This document shows, piece by piece, positions 43,543 to 55,800 of a stretch of 64,000 nucleotides of DNA (position 1 is the stretch's first letter; every line of letters starts with the position of its first letter). The notes beneath the pieces are model-generated. The model was not told where the DNA came from. It worked only from the letters and a program-made list of their open reading frames with translations, and did no database searches. The DNA is from Rugalucina vietnamica (lineage: Eukaryota > Mollusca > Bivalvia > Lucinida > Lucinidae). Where the stretch lies: assembly GCA_964017185.1 (NCBI GenBank), contig OZ024880.1:35306329-35370328 (forward strand). The letters run 5' to 3'. A program made the position numbers and the translations under genes.

Positions 43543-44865
43543 TGTGCTTCAGCATACTTCCAGTCGCAGTTCATGAAACATGAGTCACAAGCAAAAGATT
43601 TCTGCAATAAAATCTCAAAATAAAAAAAAGTTCATTCGATGCAAACCAATGTTTTGGAATTGAACGCAAAAGTGACAGCTAATTCACTATGTATCCAGAC
43701 ACGAAAATCATTAAATTCACATCAGACAAGCCAAAGTCCGCTGAGTTAAACAAAAGTCTTGAAATTTACGAGTTATTTAGCTCCGACCATGTTGTCATCA
43801 GTCCAACTTTTTTCTGTGGGGGATATCCCGGTTTCGACCGTACCTGATATGTAACGAGCTATTTGATTGGTTAATATCTTGCTGGTGAAGCTGGGGAATT
43901 TCCATGAACTCGAGTATCAAAAGCAAAATGTATCAATCTAATGTAACAAAAAATAATTATAAACTGATTTTGTTAAATTTGAGACTATTGCATTATTATA
44001 AATCGACTTTAAAATGAAAATATTAGAGGCCGCCCCTATTAGAGGCCTTGAAAATTAACCAATGAGATGTGGTGTTGTTTCTCACAGAACTAGATCTATT
44101 TAACCAAGACGAGTTACCGACTGAGTTAATCGGTGCTCCATTGATAGGTGCCCTGGACCAACTAGGCCGTCGTCGGCGGTCCGGCCGGTCCGGTTATGTT
44201 GCCTTTTCGACTTTTTTGAAGTGCGGTGGCTCATTGAATTGATATTAAGTGTGCTCGGTCAATCTGCCCGAGGGTCTGAAATTTTAAGACGGTCTTAATA
44301 CATGTACAAACAATCAAGAAAATGACACCTACAGTAAATTGTCCAGTTTCGAAACTTATCCAGTTCCGAATCAAGTGGTCGTATCGTCACGAACTACACA
44401 GCAGCTGTTCGATTAAAGTACAAATATTTTGTATGGTCATGAAGTTCATCTTTTTCTCTTCCTCTGCACGAAGTCAGATTTTGAAAACTAATCTGCATGC
44501 TAAAAATAAATCTGTTCTTCGAGATGACCTGTCGAATTAGAATGTATATTGCACTTGTGTAATTATCCGCAATGTGCACGTTTCCGCAAAATGCATGAAC
44601 CTAGAATATTCACACTTTTGGTTCCAACATGCGTTCTAACATTAATCATAACACACCAGGAAAATGAACTTCATTTATTGATTTTCTGCTGCGTAGAAGC
44701 TGTTTAATTTTATCTACCAATTTAGCTAGTTTCGGGTCAGTAAAAATCAATTGTGTCGACATAGTACATGTACTCGTTAATCTATTAATATCGCAGTACA
44801 CGTCTTAGCGCTAAACCTGGAGGAGCTGAGAATGGGTGTTTAAATCTCAGTAAGTATTTTATTTG
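43543..44865. other. USP25/28 upstream region, no coding gene
   Basis: Presumed promoter and 5-prime UTR side of the deubiquitinase. A GC-rich patch (GGCGGTCCGGCCGGTCCGG) lies near 44.17 kb. No TATA box or start signal could be assigned with confidence. Confidence 0.4.
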
Positions 44866-44872
44866 ATGTGTG

Positions 44873-44904
<32 letters not shown>

Positions 44905-44906
44905 TG
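44866..44906. repeat. (GT)n/(GTGC)n microsatellite
   Basis: A run of TG dinucleotides passing into TGCG tetranucleotides. Confidence 0.95.
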
Positions 44907-44934
44907 TCGCCACAACACCACAGTCTCTCATTTG

Positions 44935-45222
44935 CAATGTAGTTTGTTTGAATTGATGCTTAACGTTATAGTCCACAGCTATGGTCATTTCAGTACTTTG
45001 CCCCCATTTTATGGTACTTGTGCCCAAAGTTCTCACCGCTGTGTCTGGTGTGGGTTCGAACCCCGCTTTGGCCATGTGAGACAAACCAAGTTCTGCTTGC
45101 GAGTGTGTCAGGTGGTTTTGTTTTTCTCGGGGTTCTCCCGTTTTTGTCCCACCAACTGATTGGCGCGTCTCATATGAGCTGAAATAATCATGAAAGGGAC
45201 GTTAAACTGAATTAAAAAAAAA
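44935..45222. mobile_element. SINE pair
   Basis: The left part is a minus-strand SINE tail (TTGATGCTTAACGTTATAGT). The right part holds a B-box GGGTTCGAACCCC and a plus-strand tail CATGAAAGGGACGTTAAACT. Confidence 0.65.
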
Positions 45223-45499
45223 TGAGCCCTAAGTTAGGATGCCCTGACATCCTAAACTAAAAATGCTTCAAATATAACAACACAACAAAACCAAGAAGGA
45301 GAGGCACTGGGTCTTCTATCTATTATTTTGATTTCTTCTTTTGACACAGTAGTCTAGTGAGTAACTGTTTCCCTAAAAGTGGCTATTCAGTTACCAAAAC
45401 TTGGTCAGCTTGTTCATATTATTAGAACCATTAGCTAAGATAACTGATCACCCGATATGACCTTAGCTATTAACCGTTGATGTAAAGCACAAGCTCAGG

Positions 45500-45685
45500 C
45501 AGAGACCGCGGTGGCCAAGTGGTAGTGTCGGACTGGGTTCCCTGATGTGCCGTGTTGTGTGTTTGAGCAAGACGAATTTACTCCATTGTTCATACTTAGG
45601 CTGCAGTAGCTCCATGTCGGTCTGACTGAAAAATTATTAACTGGGACGTTAAACCTCCAATCAAACAAACAAAACAAACTTAAAC
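45500..45685 (+). mobile_element. tRNA-derived SINE
   Basis: A-box-like GTGGCCAAGTGGTAGTG head, ~180-base body, tail TAACTGGGACGTTAAACC and then CAAA units. The cleanest plus-strand SINE of the window. Confidence 0.78.
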
Positions 45686-46544
45686 AAATCAAATCAGCGA
45701 TCAAAAAACGTTTTTGTCAGACATCGAGGGAGTGGTCCTGGGTTCAGTATCTACCTCTGCCTTGTAGTGTCACTGAGTAGGGCGCTTTCAGTTTCCCCTA
45801 AAGTATTAGTTACTGAGAAAGCGATGGTTGCGTGCCGACATGAATAGAAACTATTTATTGGTTGTTAAGCATTAACTCCACAAACAAGAGCGAACCAGTT
45901 TGGCCGAGTAACCAAACCGATATACCAACACCTTGAATTACCACTGTTCATCTCATCCAAGTCATTGCTGTAGCTATTAGGGAGCGACCATTTGATTTTT
46001 AAGAGTGTGTGTGTGTGGGGGGGGGGGGGGGCTGGAAGATGTTTCCGGGCCTGGGTATTATTTTTCTCTAACGACGCGGTCCTGTCTTTTTATTGGTATA
46101 TACTACAATACGTAAAATAGAATTTACCCTGTCCTAGATATGTTTTTTCGGCCAAAATTGGGTCCTGTTTCTTTTTTTTTTTATTCAAAAAATCTTACAG
46201 CCCCCCCCCCCCCCAACCCATTCTCTCCCCCAATAATAAAAATGAAATGGTCGTTTCCTTACGCAGGTGAGTCTTTGTGCAGTCGATCTGCATTGAACAA
46301 AACATGCTGTCTGGATTTCTAGTCTAGTTATCTGGAAACCACTTCGAAAGAAAAGTGACCCGGAACTGGACAATTTTTTTCTGTATATTAAAGACGGGTA
46401 TTGTCATTATTGGATTTTGAAGGATTATCGTTTGAAGTGAAGGTGCATCAAAGTGGTCTAATTAATTGTGAATAAAACCGAATCTCTGTGATCTTAATTA
46501 AATATATAGAACGCGTGCCTTCTTTCGGAAGACAAGTATGCTCT

Positions 46545-46850
46545 GTTTTGGTTTTGTTTGTTTGAGTTGATGCTTTACGTCCCAGTCAACATCAATGGTC
46601 ATGTCGGGACGTTGACTCCGTTTTATGAGACTTTTACACAACATAATGTTACATTAGGATGTCATGACACTCAAAATGCGCTTCATTAATATAACCACCC
46701 GCATGGATGGTTTGACTAAACCACTTTTCCTGGGCAGGCTCGGACATGAGTAATCACATGGTCGGTCAGTAGATTAGAAGCTTTGCCAGGAGGCACAAGC
46801 AGCCCAACGGGCGGGGGCCCATATTCACAACCGACCACCCTTGCTCTGTT
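46545..46850 (-). mobile_element. SINE-tailed repeat, minus strand, copy 2
   Basis: Reads, inverted, ...TTGACTGGGACGTAAAGCATC then CAAA units; body shared with the copy in USP intron 6. Confidence 0.6.
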
Positions 46851-47065
46851 TCGGTTCATGTATATGCATGTATATATAAAAAAGAAGACATAGGCGATGA
46901 TTAAGAAATGACGCAATCAGAAAGAAATTCACACTCCATAAACCGAGGGGTGGGAAATAAATAAAATGACACTTAAGTACTTATACCATGAAAACATGTC
47001 GTAAGCCGAGTGAGCAGCTATTCCCCAATAGGCGGCCACTCAGTTACCCGAACTGAACTAAAAAT

Positions 47066-47506
47066 ATGAAAACGCATATAAGGCCCAAACAGCACAAAAT
47101 TCGACTCCAAAACACAAAACAATTAGAACCACAACAGAAGCATCGCCTTGGAACGATCAGTAATATAAAATTACTGGGGGCTTCAAACCGGTTTTACAGG
47201 CGCCTAGCCTCACCGTCATCTTCCTCGTTTTTTATTCATCAGGGTGGTTATCATGATTTATTCGTTTGTCATTGATGTATCATTGACTAGTTAGAGATTC
47301 ACCACGAGGACCGAACAACTAACTAAATGTTGTGAACCACTGCAGAAGATGAGGGTGAGGTTAGGCGCCTGTAAAACCGGTTTAAGACCCCAGTAATTTT
47401 ATATTACTGATCGTTCCGAGGCGATACTTCTGTTGTGGTTCTATTTGTTATGTGTTTTGGAGTCGAATTTTTGTGCTGTTTGAGCATTATGTGCGTTTTC
47501 ATATAC
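47066..47506. repeat. Inverted repeat, ~158-base arms
   Basis: Left arm ATGAAAACGCATATAAGGCC ... CTCACCGTCATCTTC is mirrored by GAAGATGAGGGTGAGG ... GTGCGTTTTCATATA, with ~120 unrelated bases between. It lies about 1 kb upstream of GPR89. Confidence 0.88.
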
Positions 47507-47602
47507 TCATGCACACCCTTATTCGCACTACGAATTTTTACCACCCACTTTTCTTTGCCTTTATTTTGAGGTAAGGTGGGAGTGCGTGGGGGAGGGGGGG
47601 GG

Positions 47603-47627
47603 GAGGTAGGTAGGTAGGTAGGTAGGT
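47603..47627. repeat. (GGTA)n microsatellite, left part
   Basis: Short GTAG run, split from the longer right part by the element below. Confidence 0.9.
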
Positions 47628-48092
47628 CTCGGGGGGGGGGGGGTAACTCGGAGGTAATTTTGGTACGGACGTGCCGCCCGATACTTTAAAAAAACCCTAT
47701 CTATCTTCTGATACTGAGTCGATCAATTTCTGATCATCACCTCAGTAGGTACCCCATTCACATACCTGGTAATCGAAAAAAGGGACCCATTCATATATCA
47801 TGCCTTCGAAAAATGTGACCCATTCATATATTTGATTGTACAAAATTTTGACCTATACACAATTATATACAAATATTTCGACTTTCAGAGCTGTGTATGT
47901 CAGCAAAAAAGTGCTCTTAAACATGGATGTCCGAAAAATTTGGTCATTCATAGACTAAATATAAAAAAATGGGGTCATTCATATATTTTGACTTGAAAAA
48001 GGTAACCCATTCATATATCAGGCGAGGCTGAAAAAGGGGGCTATTCGGGCGGCACACCCCTACTACGTCAATTATAGGTAGTTACCCCCCGA
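47628..48092. mobile_element. CTCGGGGGGTAACT element inserted in a (GGTA)n repeat
   Basis: Ends CTCGGGGG..GGTAACT / AGTTACCCCCCGAG; inside, CCATTCATATAT recurs several times. GGTA repeats lie on both sides, so the element landed inside the microsatellite. Confidence 0.7.
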
Positions 48093-48210
48093 GAGGTAGG
48101 TAGGTAGGTAGGTAGGTAGGTAGGTAGGTAGGTAGGTAGGTAGGTACATGTAGGCGGGCGGGCGGGCAGGCAGGCAGGCAGGTAGGTAGGTAGGTAGGTA
48201 GGTAGGTACG
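48093..48210. repeat. (GGTA)n / (GGCG)n / (GGCA)n compound microsatellite
   Basis: About 115 bases of GGTA units, interrupted by GGCG and GGCA units. Ends about 230 bases upstream of the GPR89 start codon. Confidence 0.95.
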
Positions 48211-48437
48211 ACACAGGGCGAACAACTCAAATGTATACATGTGAAAACGACCCATTGGCGGAACGATCCGGTATTGGTAAATCGTCGCGTTGGTTCCAAG
48301 TCAAAACTTCCGGTTTCGAAAAGAATGAAATTGAAAGAAATATATTTTTGCTTTTGTAAATAATACGATAAGTGGCTGATTGCCAGAGATTTGAGTTAAC
48401 ATAATTGCAAATAAGATCCTTTCACCACCTCATCAAG

Positions 48438-48479
48438 ATGTCATTCCTGGTCGATAGCTGTATCATGTTTTTCTCCATG
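48438..48479 (+). CDS. GPR89: GPR89 exon 1
   Basis: Encodes [14 protein letters not shown] and ends at a GTATGC donor in phase 0. The human protein starts MSFLIDSSIM, and its first intron falls at the same place. The next exon is about 1.2 kb away, across a SINE and a MITE-T. Confidence 0.88.
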
Positions 48480-48746
48480 GTATGCTCCTTCTCCATTGTG
48501 ACAAGTTGCAGCTTTAAAAAAAAAAAAAAAAAAAAAAACTTTCTCATTGCTATTTTCAATGTATGGTTGGGTAATAATTAAAGACCAAAGAGACTTAGTC
48601 CTCAGCAAACTCTAGCACCATTAACATCATTACCTGACCATATAGAATGCCAGCGAGGTCATACGACTGTATGTAACGAAAGAAAGATTAACTTCTCTTA
48701 GCTATTTTCAGTGTATCATAATGTATGGTTCCGTAAAACAACAATG

Positions 48747-48778
<32 letters not shown>

Positions 48779-49831
48779 CTGTTCTGAATCAATCAATTTC
48801 TGACCATTACATCATGAGCCGTGGAAATGTGACTTGCTCAAGGCCACAACGAAAGGCACCCCGACTGAAGATTGAACCCAGGACCTCTGGGACCGGAGTC
48901 AACCACTCTACCCCTGCGCCAGTCTGCTCCACAATAGGCAAAAATCAATAACCAGAAAGACTTCGGCCAAAGTTTAGCGCCATACATAATTCATACCCAA
49001 CCAATTTGGGGACCCCCAATTTGTACATTGTTACGTCAAGAATGTCCAATCAAGGTCTTTCTATATAATATAGTGTACTGTATATAAAGACTGCATAGCT
49101 TTCTCCAAAGGTATATGCTTTTGTCAATTACCACCTTTGTACATACAAAACATATGAGCGCATTATGAGAAAACCAACAACATGGTTTCCCAACAGGTCC
49201 GACACAAACGGAGCTGTTCAAGCACAGAAGATGGCTAGAGGCTGGAAATGAAGAGGAATTACTTAGTACTGTACTATCTGTGTAGCAAAAACAAAGGCAC
49301 TGATCAGCTTTGCAGTTACGGTGAAGCTGATCTGCGCCTTTGTTTTCTCATATGCCAAAATGTTGGTTTTCTCATGATGCAGCTCATATTGTCAAGGTAT
49401 TGACAAGTTCACTGGAAGCAAAACTTGCTTGCTTCTAAGGAGGGGCACAAACTGGCAAATTGAATAGTGACAAATAAAACTGGCATTTTGACACATTGCC
49501 TGGAGATATAGTACCGGAAAGACATCTTGGCACATCTCATCCAAATGTTGCTTTAATAGTCCTGTTTTCGTAATGGGGTGTCCAAATATTCAATAATGTA
49601 ACTAAGTGAATGACTGCCACTGATTAAAATTTATACTTTACAGATCTTATTTTTCGGTGGTGGTTGGGTGTTCTTCCTGAAGCAGCTGTTCCGTGACTAT
49701 GAGGTTCACCACAAAGTAGTGCTACTTGTATTCTCTGTGACGTTTGCATTGTCTTGTCTGATGTTTGAGTTGATTATCTTTGAGATTCTGGGGTTCATGG
49801 ATACAAGGTTTGTTGTGTGAACCACATCATG

Positions 49832-49884
<53 letters not shown>

Positions 49885-52800
49885 AGTTTTCAGTGTTCAG
49901 TGTTTCTGACCAGGTCCTACATATACTTGTCTGTCAGTCTGTCACAGACACTTGCTACAAGTTTTGAATCTCAGGTTTAAAAAGAAGAGGGATTGCACTA
50001 TGCTGGTAGCAAAAAAAAAGTGCTGATCAACTGTGCAGTTAGTGATGGTGCATATTCATAATTTCATATAATATCAAATTATTAATGTTGCCCATTGATA
50101 AGATTGTGGTAGCTAAAATGAGCCATGACGCGAGAAAATCGGTCTTCAGGGTTTCTGACCAGGTCCGACACACACTGGCCGGTACAGTCACAGAACATGG
50201 CTAGAAGTTGAAATCTCATATTTAAGAAAAAGACACATTGTACTATGGGTGTAGCGAAAACATAGGTGATGATCAGCTGTGCAGTTAATGCACAACTGAT
50301 CTGCACCTTTGTTTTTGCATAGGCAAAAATCCGGTTTTTCTCAAGATGCAGCTGAAATGTCACTGAGAATGGCCTTATTGTGGTAGAATCTGAATCAGAA
50401 GCAAGAAGTGGGTGGTTTGAAACAGTGCTGCAGTTTTGGTGTCAAGGAGCAATACAAATTTACTCCCTATTGTATCCTATCATTTCAAGGAAATTTTGGC
50501 TCGGTCCTGACATGACTGAAAAGTTGTTTAACTGAGCTGGTAGATGTCAACTATAATAAACATGGCTAACAAACCTTTAAATGCGTAACCGCCGGTTAAG
50601 AAAGAAAATCCGATTCACGCCCTTCCGGTTCCGCATATGAAGACCAAGAAAAGGTAAACAAAACATACACTACTAGGATCGATTGATGATTATATTTTAG
50701 TACAGAAATATATCGATTATCTATGAATGCTATTTTGTCACTTATTTACTATTGTAACTCAGCACCAAAGTAGCTCGCAAAATCATTTGATGGTCTTTGA
50801 GTTATTTATTCCCTTCTTCGAACCTGGTGTTCCAACAAGGCCAAAGTCGGCGAAATACAACTAAAAATTGGACAATTTGCTGGTAAATATCAAATTTTAG
50901 TGATTGTTCTACGACAAATTTACAGATATGTATTAACTAAATTGCATCTGATGTCTCTGCCAGTATTTCGTTGTGTTAATGCCCGTCATTATCGATTTGA
51001 AGGGAAGGAAAAGATGGGTACGCATTTAATCATTAAAATATGAAGGATATATTTCAAGATACGTTTGAAAACCTCAACCTGTTCAAGTTATGGTATTTAT
51101 TTCCCTGTAAAGCGTTTTGAAAGACATAAAACGAAGAAAAAAGAAATTAAAGGTATACAGAATGCTGTAAAATCGTCTTCATGAACAGGAATATCATGCA
51201 TGCGAACTATTGTATTACATGTATTTCATAGACAGTTTGTATTATTTTATATCAAACATATTCACTGCAAATATCACAAACACACCAAATTTGAGTAAGC
51301 AACTATTAAGAAAGGACGAGAGAATGTGACAATAACCTTCAGCGTAAAACAATTAACAAAAACAAAAACTTTAATACATGTGTTCTATAATGACTATATT
51401 GCTATCATTCTAATGATTAAATTCGTAACCGAAATGTTGACACAGCTTTTAACCACATATGCATAGAATGCATTAGCCAGAGGCAACGAAACTGTCACCA
51501 GACCTCACACAATGTTAAAATCATCTGCGCACTGTATTGCTTTCCGTTAATATGGACGTAATGAGCGGAAATCTAAAAATATCCCTGCGACTGACCCACA
51601 TTTTCGTCGTGTACAATGCAATCCCAACATGTGTTTTGGGGGTAGGGAATAAAAATCATGATTATAAAGAAAAATTTCTGGAAATCCTTTGGGGTCCATA
51701 TATAGCAATGTCTAACTAATAAAATAGCATTGAGAGAATTATAATATTTGTCTTCGAATCGAAATATTTTACTCGGAAACACGAGCTGCAAAAGTTTGTT
51801 TACCTTTTGTTGGTCATCTGATGCGAAACCGGAAGGACATAAATCGGATTTCTTTTCTTAACCGCGGTTACGCATTTAAAGGTTTGTTAGCCGTGATAAA
51901 CAAACATTGGTGAAACTACATGAATTACTTATAATAACCATACATTTTATGTATGCTTCAGAAGGCCAGATGAGGTGAGTATTTGATGAAACATTAAGAA
52001 TCTTTGTTAGTTCCTCACAGAAAAACCTATGTTGTAGTTACTCGTCACAATCGTCTTGCTGAGCTGATTCTAATGAGCAACCACAACACATGCCCATGCA
52101 ATTCAAATGAGCTCCTAGTCCTACAACATATGAGCTGCCTCGTGGGAAAACCAACAATGTGGTTTCCGAACAGGTCCAACACAAACCGACCTGTACAAGC
52201 ACAGAAAAGAGCTATTAGCTTGAAATTTCGGATTTAAGTAGAAGAGGAATTGTACTATCCGAGTCGCGAAAACAAAGGCGCTGATCAGCTTCGCAGTTAC
52301 TGCGAAGCTGATCTGCACCTTTGTTTTCGCCTATGCAGATTGTTGGTTTTCCCATGTGGTGGCTCATATGTCAAGATCAATTGTATCCCAGTTAGAGTAC
52401 ATATGCTTTTATGGAAAACTTATTAAAATTATATCTGAAATATCATAAATCCACATTTTTTATGTATTTCAGTTCAAGATATTTCCACTGGAAGCTAGAG
52501 TTATTTATAATTCTCTTTGTGTTGATCGTAGTTCTACCATTCTATATTGCCTACTTCATCATTAGTAATGTCAGATTAGGTGAGTATAGGAGTTAGAATT
52601 TATAGACATACATGGCCATGTTATTTTGAAAAACGACGAGGCGAGTTATAATGAGGTTTAAGTGTAGTAGTAATTTTCTAAATGTTCTGTTTTCTCATAG
52701 TGAAGTAGTCATCCTTGAATCTGAATAAAAAGGTGTTATCACAGAGATGTGCCTCTAAAAACGTAGGCTGACGTGCATGCATTGAAGACTCTGATCAGAC

Positions 52801-55800
52801 ATCCATACATGTGATACCTCCTTGATCATTTGGGAGACACCAGCAAATGTGCGGTAAAATTTAAAAGTACCACTTTTTAATAAAAAATAAAATTTCGAAA
52901 TGAATAGAGAATTTCCCCTTTATATTCTCTACAGTTTTCAAAAACCTGCCTAAAATGACAGACATGTCACACTGATTAATGCCTGTTTCAAACTCATCAC
53001 ATGTATGGACATCTTCTTGAGGAACTTTTACATGAGTTTCAATGTGGAGAGTATCATCAACATCTCATCTGGTTACCAATGACAAAATATTTTTCAGTTC
53101 CACCAAAGCGACATGTCAAAGTGACCTTGACCTGTATTTCGTGGTTTGTCTTTGTCTACTTTTTCTGGAAGATTGGAGATCCATTTCCTATCCTCAGCCC
53201 TAAACATGGTAAGCCTTTGAGCCACATCATGAGAAAACCAGCATTGTCCATATGCGAAAACAAAGGCACAGATCAGCTTCGCAGTAACTGCGAAGCTGAT
53301 CAGTGCCTTTGTTTTCGCTACGCTGATAGCACAATTCCTCTGCTTTCTAATTCCAAAATTTCCAGCCTCTAGCCATCTTCTGTGCTTGTACAGCTCGGTT
53401 TGTGTCGGACCTATTGGAAAACCATATTGCTGGTTATCTTATGACGCGGCTCATTTATTGTTGAAATGGTGTAGCATTCAATTTGCTGTACTGCTCAAAA
53501 GTTCTTCAATTCACAGTCACAGTCAGATTGGTATTTTCTGTATCTCGGTATACAGAAGTCACAGATATTCTTGCCAGGTTCTAATGTCTGTTAGTATCAG
53601 ACAGTTAAAGGATGGAAAAAACAGGGATGGTAGTTATTTAAAGACAAAACTTTATGATCATAGGTTGAAATAGAGTTGCTGCCTATGAACTAAAAAGTAA
53701 CCATTGTTAAACAGCTTTTTTGATCATTTCCTTTGAAATATGAACTTGGGTTAACTGTAAAATATTGCATCTCTCTAACTTTTTATCAAAACTTTTGAAT
53801 ACATGATGTCTTTTCCAGGTATATTTTCCATAGAACAATGTATAGGAAGAGTTGGGGTAATAGGTGTAACCATAATGGCTCTCTTGTCAGGGTTTGGTGC
53901 TGTGAATTACCCATATGTCTCCATGTTCTACTTTATCAGGTGAGAGAACACAAATGAGCCGCATTATGAGAAAACCAGATCAGCACATTTGTTTTCACTA
54001 CATGGATAGTACAATTCCCCTTCTTCCTAAATCTGAAATTTTGACTTTCTAGCCTGCTTCTGTGACTATACAGGACCGTTTGTGTCAGACCTGGTCCGAA
54101 ACCCTCATGCAAAGGCTTAAATTGAAAGGATTGGTGCAAAAACATGGCCAAGTTCAACCATTGGGAAAATCTGAGATATTTTTAAAATCGATTGGATGAT
54201 TGTTACATAAGACATGTCATAACTAGACCATATTCATAAGTTATTTCATTTTTATTAAAAAGCGGATTTCATTTTATTCTGAATATGAGGTTAATCCTAT
54301 AAGGATGATATTTTATGCAAGAAGAGGGCTATGTTCAGTCTTGATTTGCTGATGTTTGTGCCCTTTGTTTCAAACAATAAAACACTTTATATCAAATTAT
54401 CCACAGGAAGTGTTTACCAAAATAAAATTACAGTTACATGTACTGACAAATTATTGAAATATTTTACATATTTAATGAATTTTTGATCAGGCATGTGACA
54501 GATGCTGAGATACAGGGTCACGAGAAAAGACTTCTTCTCACGGTGGACCAAATTGTTATGAAGAAAAAAAGGTTTGCATTTTTTTTTTCAATCTTATATT
54601 TGGAGTTGGCCTACGATATTTATAGCGAAATGTCGGCATAAAACATTGTTTATTTGAAGATCATGGAAGCAATTTTTGGACAGTTTTCCACGAAGGCGAG
54701 AGTACTCTCAAATTTTGAAATTATCAGATGGACAAAATATATAATGTAATAAATTTTTTCTACTAGATTATGCCAAACCATTTGCATTATAAATTTTTAA
54801 TGGTTTCTAATTATGATAGAGCCTTTTGGTTTGAACTTTGGAATGTGTATAGTGACATTATTGGTTGCCTGAAAATTCACGAACATAACACATTGTTTCT
54901 GTTTGTAGGATCTGTATAGCTAAGCGAGACAGTTTGCGGCAGGCCAGTCAGTCTACTGGAGGGGGGATCTGGGGAATGATTAGAAATGTAGCCTCAGGGG
55001 GAAGCTCAGAAAGTATCCTTGAAATGAATTTAAACAGAATGGAAGGGAAAGCAATGTATAGGAACTTGTTGAACTTGTCATACATGTGATAACTCCCATA
55101 GGCAAACAGAATAGCACCAGATGTGACGCCGCAGAACGCGGCCTCACATCTGGGGCTATTCTGTTTGCACACAGAAATTTCATCCAAAAAAATGACTAAA
55201 ATTTCAAAATCACTCCTTAAGACCCTTAAATTAACAGTGGACTCACCCAAATGATAATGATGGGAAAATCCATTCGTCAAATATGGGTTAAAGTTCCTTA
55301 ACCTTGACTAAGATGTGAGTTTATTAAAGCAAGAGACAGCCGCTCTAGAAGAACTGAGTAGACAGATGTTTCTCGAGGTCGTCGATCTACATAGCCAACA
55401 GGTATACAATTTTTTGGTACTTGATTCGAGCTGTATAGTGAGAAAACCGGATTTTTGCCTATGCGAAAACAAAGGCGCAGATCAGCTTCGCGGTAACTGC
55501 GAAGCTGATCAGCACCTTTGTTTTCGCCACATGGATTGTACAATTCTTCTGCTTTCCAAAATTTCCAGCATCTAGCCATCTTCCGTTGGTTTTCTCATGA
55601 TGCAACTCATTTGTTGGGCTGTGTATTCAAATCAAGATAATGAAATGTATACCCTTTTAATACCTCACTTTTATATACTGAAAATTCGGAAATTTTGTGT
55701 GACTTTTATTTTGCAATTTACTATTTCCGAATTATTCGTGTGGTTTTGAATTCGCAAACAAGTCTTTGTGTAGTCTTTATGGACTATAGAGATTCTTTAT

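Noticed and set aside
45500-45685. tRNA gene, from A- and B-box-like motifs (also at 29.5, 45.1 and 48.9 kb)
   Set aside because: No cloverleaf could be folded with a normal acceptor stem and the boxes are followed by SINE bodies and tails.
48072-48299. Open frame rich in PTYLPTYLP on the minus strand
   Set aside because: It is only the translation of the GGTA microsatellite.
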